This document shows positions 48,991 through 60,668 of a stretch of 64,000 nucleotides of DNA, in pieces. The stretch covers positions 22,133,419 through 22,197,418 of the forward strand of contig NC_133906.1 of the NCBI RefSeq assembly GCF_964199755.1, given 5' to 3'. Each line of letters starts with the position of its first letter. The stretch's first letter is position 1. The notes beneath the pieces are model-generated. The model was not told the origin of the DNA. It saw only the letters and a program-made list of their open reading frames with translations, and made no database searches. The stretch comes from Larus michahellis. Lineage: Eukaryota > Chordata > Aves > Charadriiformes > Laridae. The translations under genes and the position numbers were made by a program.

Positions 48991-49803
48991 AATGTAATAA
49001 AATGGAGATACTGAAATAAAATAGATCCTTTATATTTGGTAGTGTTTCACGTTAATATTGCTGACATTTTGCTCCCTCTTTTCCAGGAAGCTGTTAGCTT
49101 TTATTATTCCTTTAATTGCATCAGATTATCCAGCAATACCCATCGCTGCGAACTACATGGCCTCAGAAGTTTTACAAGTTGTACTAATGTAGGAAAGCTA
49201 AGATAAATTAATGCAAGACAGACCTTGAAACGAAACCACTTGACCCCTACTGAAATTTGCTGCCAACACCATTTGGAGTTGTGCTTAATGTTTAAAATCA
49301 CTGTATCATTTGAAATGACATTGTGAAGTGGTATAGTTGCTTTAAGACGTCGTTTAAAAATGAGGGTTACCATGCCGTTTGCTGCAAAGCCGTGAATCCC
49401 AGGAGAACCGAGTTGTTCCTCCAGATTAAATTAAAAGGCATTAATCTTTTCAGATGCAGTATCCCAGATACAAATTCTTCCTCTGTACAACTAGAAAAGT
49501 CAAAAAGGGGAAAAAATAAGCAAAGCTGTATTGCATGCCAGGAAGAAAAGACATGGGATGCATTTCTAGTTCAACCAATAAATCCTTCTCTACAAGGTAT
49601 GATGTGCTTCTACAAACTGGGCGATAGCTCAGCCCTCCAGTGACAGCCGTCGGGTTATTCCTTGCATAACCAAACCTCTTCCTTGGGTATGGGGGCTGAT
49701 GGGCATCACGCTGTGTCTTTGAGGCAATATCTATAAATAGGATACCCACTCTGCTGTTTTCAAGATTCAGACTTGGAAAACTTTCTTGTGTCTCCTCTTA
49801 CAG

Positions 49804-49882
49804 GGCCTGGCATAAAAACGGAATGTATAAACGGATACAGATTGAATTGGTCCAAGCGTGATGGTGCGGGCAGATATCCTGG
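49804..49882 (+). other. exon-like segment between strong-looking splice sites
   Basis: A pyrimidine-rich tract ending in 'ttacag' (to 49803) precedes a 79-base segment, which is followed by GTAAGT at 49883-49888. One frame is open through the whole segment (25 complete codons, beginning after two bases), but the peptide matches no family I know. Splice-site pairs like this occur by chance. It could be a non-coding RNA exon or nothing. Confidence 0.15.
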
Positions 49883-52312
49883 GTAAGTTCTCCCCCTTAT
49901 TCAACTTGGCTTTCCATCAGGTTTGTGGTACTTCATAGTCATCCTTCTCTGTAAATCATCATCTTGTTCAGAGCAGATTATTGCTGTTGGGAATCTAAAG
50001 CAAAATACCAATGGATACGGCTTTGTGCTCCATCAATTTTTGCCTCCTCTTTCTCTTCCTTGGTCCCAGTTTTGATTTTATCTGCACTTTGCATGTTTGT
50101 GACAACACTGAAATAAAAGATAGAAAGGGTTTACAGTGTGTTTGTTGGTAAAATGAATACGTACTAAATTTAGCTTAATGTTTTTCTGCATGATACCCCT
50201 TGTCTTTTGTTGATATAATGTCTAGCTTGAAATTTAGTACAGCAGTAATGATTGCATTGCAGCCTGGGGCACAGTACTGAGGAAACAACGAACTGCAATG
50301 CTGAATCAAGTCAATTCCTTCACATTTGAGAGCAGATATACGGGCCTTTGTTATCATTAAATGAACTTCAGGGAGTTGGTGAAGATACGCAGAGACAAGC
50401 TTTGTGGAGCTCCTTGTATTTCATGTGAAAGGAGGATCCATCTCGCCCTGGCTGTGTACAGTGCGAGAGACTGTAGGGTGCGTCCAACTCGGCTGATAGT
50501 CAGCGCAAAATGGAGACAGCTAAATTTAGGCATCTCCATGTAGGTTTACGAGCAAGATGTCTAAATTCTTATTTTAGTCTATAAATGAAAATCTGCCAAC
50601 ACTGAAATCTCGCATCCAAGGTGGAGATTTGGGAGCTCTTCTGCTCTTCCTAAGGAACATGGGGACACCCCCATCTCCAAGGGGTGATGTGAACCTGCCC
50701 TCTCCTTTTTGTCTATGGACAGAGACGGCAGCAACTGTGTTCTGAAATGGCTAAATGCATTAAACTAAATAGAACATGTGGTAAGTTAATGAGTGCTAAT
50801 CAAGGTTAATATGCTGAAATCGCTGAGATTCATCTTTTCAAGAGGAGGATAAGTCAGAGGGAAATCAAGCTGCATATGTCTGATAGCTGCACAAGATTGC
50901 TCTAGATGATTTAATGGGTCATTTTTATTGTTTATGCTCTGTGCATTCCCGTTCAGTAAGAAAAAGACTTGCCAGCATGAAATTAAATGAGGGGTCGTTG
51001 TGTCAACTAATATCTGAAACTGAATCTAAATACTGTTGAACTCGCCAAACGCGTGAAATACTCAGAATCAGGGGATATGGGGGCCCGGTGGCACCACACA
51101 CCCACTGGTCCACAGACAAACGTAAACCCAACTTTGCATAATAACAGAGGATCTCTTTTTCTCATTCTCAGACATAACCTAATTTAAGAAATACTCTACA
51201 TCTTGTATTAGTGGTGGACATAAATATCTGTGAAGTATTATATCTAAGGATCTGTTAGGAGAGGCAAGAAACTGGCAAGATGCAGTTTTGTTAAAGGAAA
51301 AACATCCAACAGTGATTTATGTGCAGTGGGGCAGCGCGTGAGAGGAGAAGACAAAAATTGATAGGTCTGCTCAGGAGTTTCAGCAGCAAAAGAAATAGGA
51401 AAGTAGAGGATGATGATGGGGTCAGAGAGAATCTCGGAAATGCAGTATTGTAGGGAAAGAAAAGAAGGTAAAAGCTGTATAACATACGTCAGGGTTGGTT
51501 TTTTTATTACATAGCGTTTATCTTCCACTGCAGGAGTTACACAGTTCGTTTTATATTTTTTTCATATGCATGGAATCTGAAAGGAGAAAAGTCTTTTGTT
51601 ATTTAAAGAGCTTGTACAAGACCACTTTTATTGCTCAGACCTAATATCTCAGTTCAGCTATTTGTCAATGCAAATAATTCTAGATGTTCATTTTGGGGAA
51701 ACTGACAGTGAAATGCTACCTTTATGCAATCAAATATATTCAGTAAGGCATAATTGGTAATCTTTTCTATGCCTATCACACCTGGTTGGGTATTTTTCTG
51801 AAATGTATTTCAGCAGGAAATGTTGATTTATCCATATTTGAAATTATATTCATCAAAAGAAAGGATCAGTTTTGACAATTTTCTCCACTCTTAATTTCTA
51901 TAAAACTTTGAATTGTTTAAATATTCTAAGATTTTCTTAAATGAGGAAATCTGTTTTTCAATTTTTGAATCAACTTTTCATTTCAAAATGTAAGCTATTT
52001 ATAAGGAAATAGGTTTTAAAACTGAAGATGTGTCGAAATAAAAACGAAAGCTTGACCTGAATCTACTTTTTTGTTCAGATTTTCAATTTACAACAGCTTT
52101 TTTACCATTACATTTTTTTCTGCTTCAAAAATTGTATAGCGGATGAGGGAAGCAGTTCTGAATGTGTGAAACCACATGCTTTAAAGAGAAGAGGCGCGTA
52201 TCTGGACTCCTCAGACGTGACAAGCTTAGAATAGATGAGTTTTTCACCAGGATAGGTAATATTTTGGGGTATCTTTTTACTTCCTGTTTCTAAGCCATTA
52301 GAACAATTCAGA

Positions 52313-52335
52313 TTTTTTTTTTTCTTTTTTTTTTT
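52313..52335. repeat. T-rich tract
   Basis: Eleven T, one C, then eleven T. It lies about 40 bases before the 26-bp duplication and may have helped slippage there. Confidence 0.8.
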
Positions 52336-52376
52336 AATTTTCATATCCAGGAAGCTGAAAAGGTTTTTTGGGGGGG

Positions 52377-52428
52377 TTGGTTGTGGTTGATTGTTTTAGC
52401 AGTTGGTTGTGGTTGATTGTTTTAGCAG
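52377..52428. repeat. perfect 26-bp tandem duplication
   Basis: Two identical 26-base copies stand back to back at 52377-52402 and 52403-52428 (unit begins TTGGTTGTGG and ends TTTTAGCAG). A third partial match starts after 52428 with 'ttgctg'. Perfect identity outside a coding region suggests a young duplication. It directly follows a T-rich tract and a run of seven G. Confidence 0.9.
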
Positions 52429-53904
52429 TTGCTGAACCTTTCTAATGGCCCGTTGGTTTCTGGAGCTTTAAGCAAGCAAGAAAAGCCCCAGACATCACGA
52501 AGCCCACCACAGAAATGCAGACGCGAGCCTTGCTCTCTTCCACTGCCCTTTGGTTGAGACAGTTAAATGTTTCCATGGAGAAAATGTTCTGACATACTGT
52601 GTTTTTTTCCATTTCCAGTCGGTCACCTGCAGACCATGATGACTTAGGGGAGAGCATCTGACGCCGTCACCCGTACAGCCTGGCTACGTCGACAGGTATC
52701 AGAGCGGAGCAGCTGCTGGAGCTGGCATGAATCGCGGAGCTGCTTCATTTCCCTTCTCAGGCTCTTGCTTGACTCATTTTTGGTTATGTAGCCTGGCTGC
52801 CTGTCCCTGGCTCTCTCCAGGCAGCTGAAGTTTCGTGATAAAAGCAACAAAATGCCCCCACTAGGGTCCAAATTGGACTTTCCTGACAAAAGAGACACCA
52901 GTGCTATCACTCAGACACCCGTCCCTGCCTCAAGCCCTTTGACTTTTTAGCAGGCTTCAACCCTCACCACTTTGGCAGACCCGCGATGCTCTGCGTTACT
53001 ATAGGCACTATTTATGGGTTCTGCTAGTTTAAAAGAAATTGGTGAAAAGAGATTTTCAGGGACCCTTTCTTGTGGATGCTTTGGTATAAAGATACAGCTC
53101 ACATTGAGCATGATGCTTTCTCAGAGATTTCTGCATCTAGTTGAGATTTCATTGAAATTTGGCACTTTTTGCAATCAAGATTCATCTAATGGTTAAATAA
53201 TTTTTTAGATGGCACAATATTTCCCATTCCCTCTACTATTACAGATCATTTTGTTAACGTGGGTAGAACGAGCAGCTTTAACATCTAACATCGGCCCCTG
53301 GAGAGTTTTGATCATTCACGTTGGATATAGTTGAAAAGCAAATCTCCAGATAAAGGTTCTGTGACTCAGTAAACCTCTCCCAAAGTCCTCACTCCTCCAG
53401 TGCTTTTCTGCCTGGATGCTTTGATTTCCTAGTCTGGAACAGTCATAGGCATTATATCACAACTATGGATTGGACACCAAGATGAAATCTTTGCCTGACT
53501 TTTGGATATGTAACAATAAATATAGAAGTCTACATTTATACCTATTAAAAAAATTAGTCATACTTCAGACAAGAAAGAAATACAGAGCTAGCTGAAAAAA
53601 AGCACAAATCAAGTCCAAACAAAAGAGTCATTCCAGGCTTCATGTTATCTGCTTGTAGTATTACACTGAAAATCTAATTAACGTAATGGGACAACAACTT
53701 TCTCATTATTTTCCAGAGCTTTCAGTTGTACAAGAAGCAGGTTGATAATGCGTACACCGATGGCTGTCGCCATAATAAATTCACTCATATCGAAGCTCCC
53801 TTTTTGGGAATAAAAAGAGTGGAGCAATAATATTGATAAATGATAAAAATACACACTTATGGAGGTTTTCCTTGGATGATCTCCATGCCCTTAGAAGGAG
53901 GAGA

Positions 53905-53965
53905 CTATTCATCATTATCCTTGTTTTTGCAGGTAGGGACACAAAGGACATGCCTGTGCTGTAGT
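53905..53965 (-). mobile_element. possible second MIR-type SINE fragment
   Basis: The run 'attcatcattatcc' at about 53908-53921, followed by 'ttgcaggtagggacacaaagg' at 53928-53948, follows the antisense MIR order 'attattatcccc...ttacagatgaggaaactgagg'. The match is short and imperfect, and no other part of the SINE can be seen. Confidence 0.3.
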
Positions 53966-56900
53966 GGCTGTGCGTAGCTAAGCTTGCCTCACATGAACCT
54001 ATCCTGAGGGTAAATGCTGCAAATCGTTAGCTCACACGGGTCTCTGCACCCGGACTGTTACCAGCAGCTGCGCTACAGACAGCTGAAGATAATCCCACGT
54101 TTGGATAACTCTATGCCGTGTTTCAACCAAAGAAACGATGGAGTGGTGGCGTATGCAAAGCCCTGATTTGGAGCAAGAGACGCCCAGCATCCTCTTTCCT
54201 TTTGGGTTCTGAAGCGGGCTCTCTCTCCAGGTGGAATCACGACTTTTTTTTTTCCTAGAAAGATGGAGTCTTGTCAAAACATGCTCAGCTGTTTTTAGGT
54301 CATCTATTTTAGCTATTTCTTTCCCTGGAAATAAACTCAGAAAATTTCCCGTTGGAAACACCACTGATACTAATAGCATGTCCACTAAAAGTATCTTTGG
54401 TGAAACAGCATGTGAATTTGCCTTTCAAAACTCTCATAAGGTATTCCCATTGCGAAATTTTATGTCTCAACCTTGAAGGAGCAGTAGGCTGACCTTTCTT
54501 TAACCTATCCCTTGGGCAATGCTACTGTTTAAATACTGGTACTATATCCCTAGCAATGCCTATTCCGTCAGAAACTACTTGAACAAAACGTGGAACCTGA
54601 ACTAACTTGAGCCTTCACACACTCACTGAGTATAGGAACATTCCTAATATTCCTCTGTAGGAATAGACTAGGATATAATAGACATTGTATGAATAATATT
54701 GTAACGATACAATGTTGTTACATGATTCCCAGGAAAGAGTGGGAAGAGGGAAACTGTCCTTTGTGGAATACAATTATTATGGTCTTCTCTTAGGTGGCAT
54801 TTGGCTCCCTGGTTTACCTGGCCCATTTCTTTCTCCCCGTACAGCACAGAGACGGTGCCAAGGTGCTCCTTGCTCTTTTCCCATCTCACATCTGCATGGA
54901 GACGAACCGGGGGAAGCCGGGCTGTTCAGGAGCTACGCTGCAGCTACTTGGAACTGCATTTTTTTGGAGATATCGCATCACATATCACATCAAATGTGTC
55001 TTCAGCCTTACTGGGACAACTCGTCCTTACAACCAAAGGCAGCCTAGCTCCAGTCTGTTATTTTAAACACAGGCATAAATAGCTGCACTCACAGCCGCTC
55101 TGGTGTGCACAGTCCAGTCACTACGAATGTATGTTGCAGCAGGGTGACGATCCCAGAGCGTCCATTGTGACAGGGAAGGTGTTGACGAGAGCAATAGCAA
55201 CCCAAAGGAACACATGGTTATTTTGGACTTTAGACAGCTTCCAGCAGCAGCCTGAAGGTCTCATTGCAGCAGGGTTTTATAGATTCACGTTCCCCTTATG
55301 CTTTGATCTTTTGCTTGCCCTTTGGATGCAACGTTTCGGTTTCATAGAGGGCGTTATCCTTTGTTTGGAGTGACAGACGCTGCCGGGTTTCCCCTGCGGC
55401 CATACCTTTCACTGCGTCGAGGGGTAGGTGCTTTGATTAACGTTTGTATATATAATTTGGTGGTTTCAGGGACCAAGTTTTTCCAAGACTAAAACAAGGA
55501 GGGGTTTTTTTTTAGCTCTTTTTCATGTAACAGTTGCCACAATCTAATGGGACTAAATTTGGTTTCCTTCTAAATAAATTTCACTGTCATTTAGCAAGAC
55601 TGCAAAATTAACTAGATGCAGCAGTTCTGTGCTCCATAGCAGGAAGCCAAAAGCAAAGATATTTTAGATTAACAAATGAGGTGGAAATGACTTTTCCCCC
55701 AAGGACTTATTTCCCATGGGAAAACTAGTTTCTCAGAAAAAGGGGGCTCTAAAAATAGATTGTGTCAGAGTTCTGAGCCAGCCTGCGTCTTCCTCATCCT
55801 TCATGGAACAGCACGACACGCACGCGTGCTGCTGTCTCCAAGAAGACTCGGGCAACTCAGAAGCATTTTAACAGTTTAACAGCAGCAGCATCAGTGCAGG
55901 CGTGTAGGCATGTGAAGGTCACGCAGGTGTGCAATTTACTGGAGTGTTAATTAGGCTGAGCAATTATAAAGGGTAGAGAAATTCAGCTGGTGGAAAAAGC
56001 ATTTTGCTTCTAGCAAAAGGACAGTGTAAACACTTTGCTTATCTACAGAGAATACAATGAATATTCTGTCTTTGCACTGCTCTGGCAGAGCTAGGAAAAG
56101 ACGGATGAGATCTAATTAATGGAGAACATAATGGATTTTTGTCCACAGTTGACAGAAATGAAAGCTGTATCTTTTCAATATTTTAATCCTTATCTAAATG
56201 GACACTTACTGATGTCCACAACCTGCATTCCCTACCTTGCCTCCACTGCTAAATATCTTCAGGATTCGTAGAAGTGACTCCCTTCCTGCTGTTCAGGTTA
56301 GCGTTAGGGACGCACCAACGTGTTCAAACTCACAAAGTGATGAGCACGTCTGCTAAGCCGCTTGGGATTCAAGGACACCCGGTGAAGTTGTACCTTGCGA
56401 GCTGCAGCCCGCTTGCACTGACAGCCGTGATGAATGGGGAGGAAAACCACCAGAGTCTCAAAGTGGGGACTGATTCCGAGGAAGATCTGTGAGAAAGTGG
56501 TGCAAAGCCCTCAAGACTTGTTCTCCTGAGGACTTGGCTGCAAATGACAAAGAATGAGATGAACCGAACTCACGGTACTTTCATAACTGGAAAGGGGCAA
56601 AATGTCTCATGCGTTTATATAACTTTTGCTGTCCTGGGTTACGTCTGAAATAATAGGCTTGTATTTCTCCCCAATGATTATTTATCCAGAGCGCTGGTCA
56701 GGTGAGTCAGTCACCTAAACCACCAAAAACTCCCTCATTCACTGCACTGTTGTCACAGTCCTTCATATGGGCTAAGCATGTTCAGAGGAAATTCACATTC
56801 GATATTTCAGCTTCAGTCCCTCTGTATTTATAGTTCACCTAATGCTTATGAACAGGCAGGTGGCAGCTGTCATCTAACAGCTTCCTTCACTAGTTATTTA

Positions 56901-58112
56901 TACAGCCTAAAAACGTTTATGGAATTAAATAATTCAATTGTATTATTACTTATTACTTTTCTCCATGTAAAACCTGGGAACTATGGTAATAAAACACTAC
57001 TTTTAATAGTATCACCATATTAACAGAGATGGAAATTTTCTAAGATATGGACTATTTTTTTAAAAGGATTACGTCTTAAATTATAATGAGCGAGGAAACA
57101 CTAAATGGTTAATCTACATAAAATTTTAAGAAGAAAGAATGTTTGAAATAGTAGTAGCGCTATTTTGTGGGGAAGTAAACAGACAGAGATAAACCAGAGA
57201 AAGATATTCTGACGTTTACCCATAATGCTACCCAAAGCCTGCTACCCAAAGACTCTTGGTGAAGTGATGAAGACCCAGAGCATTGTTGGTACTAGGGGAG
57301 GCTGTGGTAAAACAACCTGTCATGTAGGCTGAAGAACATCCCATGCCGACTTCCTTAGCTAAACAAAAGTTCTCTGAACTTCTGCTAGAACACCATTCCT
57401 CCTCTGAGACCAGGGAAGTCTGTCCTTCCTAATATATCTCTTATCGCTCCGGTCTGTTGCCTCTGTAGGACTTCGTCGTGCTGCCAGGAGGGAGCCTGTC
57501 TGTCCCTGGAAGCTGAACTGATGCTGAATTTCTATTTGCAAGACCTTTCTCTAGTACGTGGACGCAGATTTAGTAACAGCCATTACTTTAAGGGTATCGA
57601 ACTACTGTAAGTATCTCAGCAGTTGAGCGTATGCCCTGGGAAAGGCTAACGTAGGCCACTGAGCACCGGACGCGTGTTTTGTTGGTGAATCACAGCAAAA
57701 AATAACTGTGAGAATCACAGGAGTTTAATAATTGAAAATCATAGAAAAATTATTTTACATCATTAAATCGACTGTGTTAGTGATACTCAGCATTAACAGC
57801 AATATACATGCAACTGAGACACTTATTAATAGATTAAGTACCTTGCTGAAAGTCTGTTTCTCCTCTCCAGTACATAATTCAAGAACAACCCAATGGAGAC
57901 AGCACACAAGAATGGACCCCTGGGTCGTCTTCATATCACAAGTATGTACTAATGCATTTTTTGGCAAAGTGACAGAATCAAAGAGAGAAAAGCTAGAGAT
58001 GAGAGTGCTGTGGGTGAGAACACTTTGATGGACAAAAATGCCATTAATGTTAGAAAACGGTACATCTAGGATAGAATTTATATCAAAATTTTGTCAAAAG
58101 GCACTAGGAAAT

Positions 58113-58128
58113 AAACAAACAAACAAAC
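58113..58128. repeat. AAAC microsatellite, four units
   Basis: Four AAAC units followed by 'caacc'. Short simple repeat. Confidence 0.8.
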
Positions 58129-60654
58129 CAACCGTGGCAATCAAAAAGAAGTCAAAGTCATTCACCTCCAACCTTCAAACCTTAGTCATTGCTCTGCAGG
58201 TTGAGCTTGTCTCCTGATGCACCGATCTACTCTGTAATAAATACAGAAAATTCACCGTGTGTGTCAGGCATAGTAATATAAGCTACACCAGTCATGGAGG
58301 AGACTCACAGGTCCACCAGGCAGAGTGGGGCTTAGGCTTAACAAAAAGCCTGGGATCTGAATTAGCCTGACAGCCAAATAAATTTAGCTTTGTGTTGAAT
58401 TTTAGGCTGGCCCTAAAAAGGGTTATGGAGCCAAGATGAACACACTCTCTGATTTTTGTGAAATTTTGGAGATGAGTGATGATGTTTATGCTCATGTCTA
58501 TTGGAAGCAGGGCGGTTGGGAAATAATAGAGGAAAAAAACTCCTTTAAATAAAAGCAACATTCTCTGATATCTAGTAGACAAATACCAAAAGATGAAAGA
58601 AGATGAAACATAAAGATGTTGTTCCGGGCAATGGATTTAATCTTACATACCTTGGCTCCTCTGTGCCGTTTCAGGCATTATTAAAGTAAGAACGCATGTT
58701 CCAGCCTCAGTGTTGGTCTCCAAGGCATTTTGGAAAGTAAACAGGGAGCCTATGGAGGCACAATGCCCGAGAAAAACACAGCCCATCCGTCAGCGAGTGA
58801 GCACTTTTCACCTTGCCATTTAGTCCTGACAGTATATGGCCCCCAGGTGAGTAAGGGAAGTAATTGTCTGCTTTTGTCATCTCCAGATGACGCCGTACAT
58901 CACCACAAATACTCCTTTGCTTTGGTCCCTTGGTAAGGAAGATGCCTCTGCTGCCTTTCTGAAGTACCTCAAGGTGAACAGAGTCAGTGTGCAAGGGGCA
59001 ATGCTTTATTCACGTTTTTAAGCTACGCATTGCAAGACTTAGAAACCAAAGCACCATCTTTTTTTTTTGTTATTTCTTTACAGATATTATTCATGAATGA
59101 GAAGGTTGGTGGATAGTATCCAGGATGTCCCGTACGACCTCCCACGCTTATTCCCCAAACACGACTCCTTTAGGCTATGATCGTCTTGAGGAACAGAATG
59201 GCAGGAGAACTAAAGCATGTGCCTCCTATTACTTACTGGGATGATTCATACGATATTGCGTATGACACTGTAAAAAAATTTCTTCAAAGCATTCTGAAAG
59301 GGACAGGGATTTATTCTGAGGATTGAAAAAAAATTTCTTCCATTTGTTTCATTTCTAGAATGTTAAGAAATCTACAGTATATCCTCAGATCTGCTGGACT
59401 GCCACTGACACAAATAATTCCAACTGTGATCAAGGCACGCAACAAAGTACCTTCTTAGCTTAAACAACTGTGCTGACTTCCTGTGCAAATTAGGGAGCTC
59501 TCTATGCTAATTGCCAGCTCTGATCATTTGTTATCAAACTCATGCTATTTGTGCAGAAATGATGAATCAAGTGCATGTGGATCTGGGGCAGACGCTCGCA
59601 AATTCCTTCAAGAGAAGTAGAAGTTCTTTCTGAAATACAAACCACAGTAAATACAAAATTGGGTGACTGTTTAGTGGTTGTTAGCTCTAAAAATTGTATT
59701 TTCTTCCAGGCAAAATTATTTTCTCGCAACACTTCAATTTAGTCAGTAAAGCAAGTTTTAAAAAAGGGTTACTTTATGCAGCCATAAACCTTGTTATTGC
59801 ATTATCCTATGAACTCGTATAACTGAAACATTCAGTTGACGGGTCATTCTGGGAAATGAGCTGAAAACCTGAAAAGTAAGTTTCAGCTACGTATTTAAAT
59901 ACAGCGATTATTACTGATGTACCATTTGTACTGAAGTACTTCCTGGGCTTCCAGTCACAGAGAAAGGCACCAAAAGGGTGTAACTTTGGTTCCACCTTAA
60001 GAATCGATGTGTGATTTTCGTTTGTCTCTATATACGTCTATATAACATTCACTGTACGTTTGTATGCACAAAGTCTGGGTATCTTTTGATAAAAAAGCAG
60101 TTACATACACGCTTGTTGGTGTTACAGGTAATTTTTGCCTAAAAGGAAAAAAAACACCTGCCAACTCTTCATGCATTCTCCTATCTTCCTATCCGTAATA
60201 CGTATTTACTTGGATCAGATTTTTTCTCCAGTCACGTTACTTAATTGTCAGTTTGGTTTTGTTTTAGCTGGTGGCTGCTGTGGAAGGTGATGTTAGTAGT
60301 CATCGCCGGTACAGAGAGCTCTGAGAGGTGGTAATAGATTCACCAATGGCTGAAAAAGAGAGGCTAGCATAAGGACTGGCAAGTTTCTGCTATGCTGGTC
60401 ATCTTATGGACAAGAAACTTCAAGAAACCCATCGTATATGACAGTAAAATCAAATCTTAAATCTTCTCTTTGTCTGAAGGCTGCAGAATGAACTTAGGTG
60501 ACTTTCCATCCCTCAAATCTTCACTGTCAAGACTCATTGCATATTTCTTTGAATCACGTTCACTACTTTGATGGTAATATGGATTTTTTTTCCCTATGGT
60601 GAAGGTTCATTTAGTGAGTCATTTTGCTCTCCTACGTAAAATAGCTTCTACATC

Positions 60655-60668
60655 TTTTTTTTTTTTTT
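60655..60668. repeat. poly-T run of 14 bases
   Basis: Simple mononucleotide tract in AT-rich DNA, with no recognisable element attached. Confidence 0.8.

Larger units (their letters stand above)
47005..49803. other. non-coding stretch, no gene seen
   Basis: AT-rich apart from a GC-richer patch at about 48600-48830. Short frames only. The 16-bp palindrome at 47451 and the T tract at 48966 are listed separately. Confidence 0.6.
49883..53904. other. non-coding stretch, no gene seen
   Basis: Mostly AT-rich unique sequence. 51550-52100 is especially AT-rich. Holds the T tract and the 26-bp duplication listed separately. Confidence 0.6.

Noticed and set aside
56700..56716. Inverted motif with an exact AP-1 core TGAGTCA
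   Set aside because: TGAGTCA is expected several times by chance in 64 kb (other exact copies occur near 21096 and 60615); nothing else supports a regulatory site.
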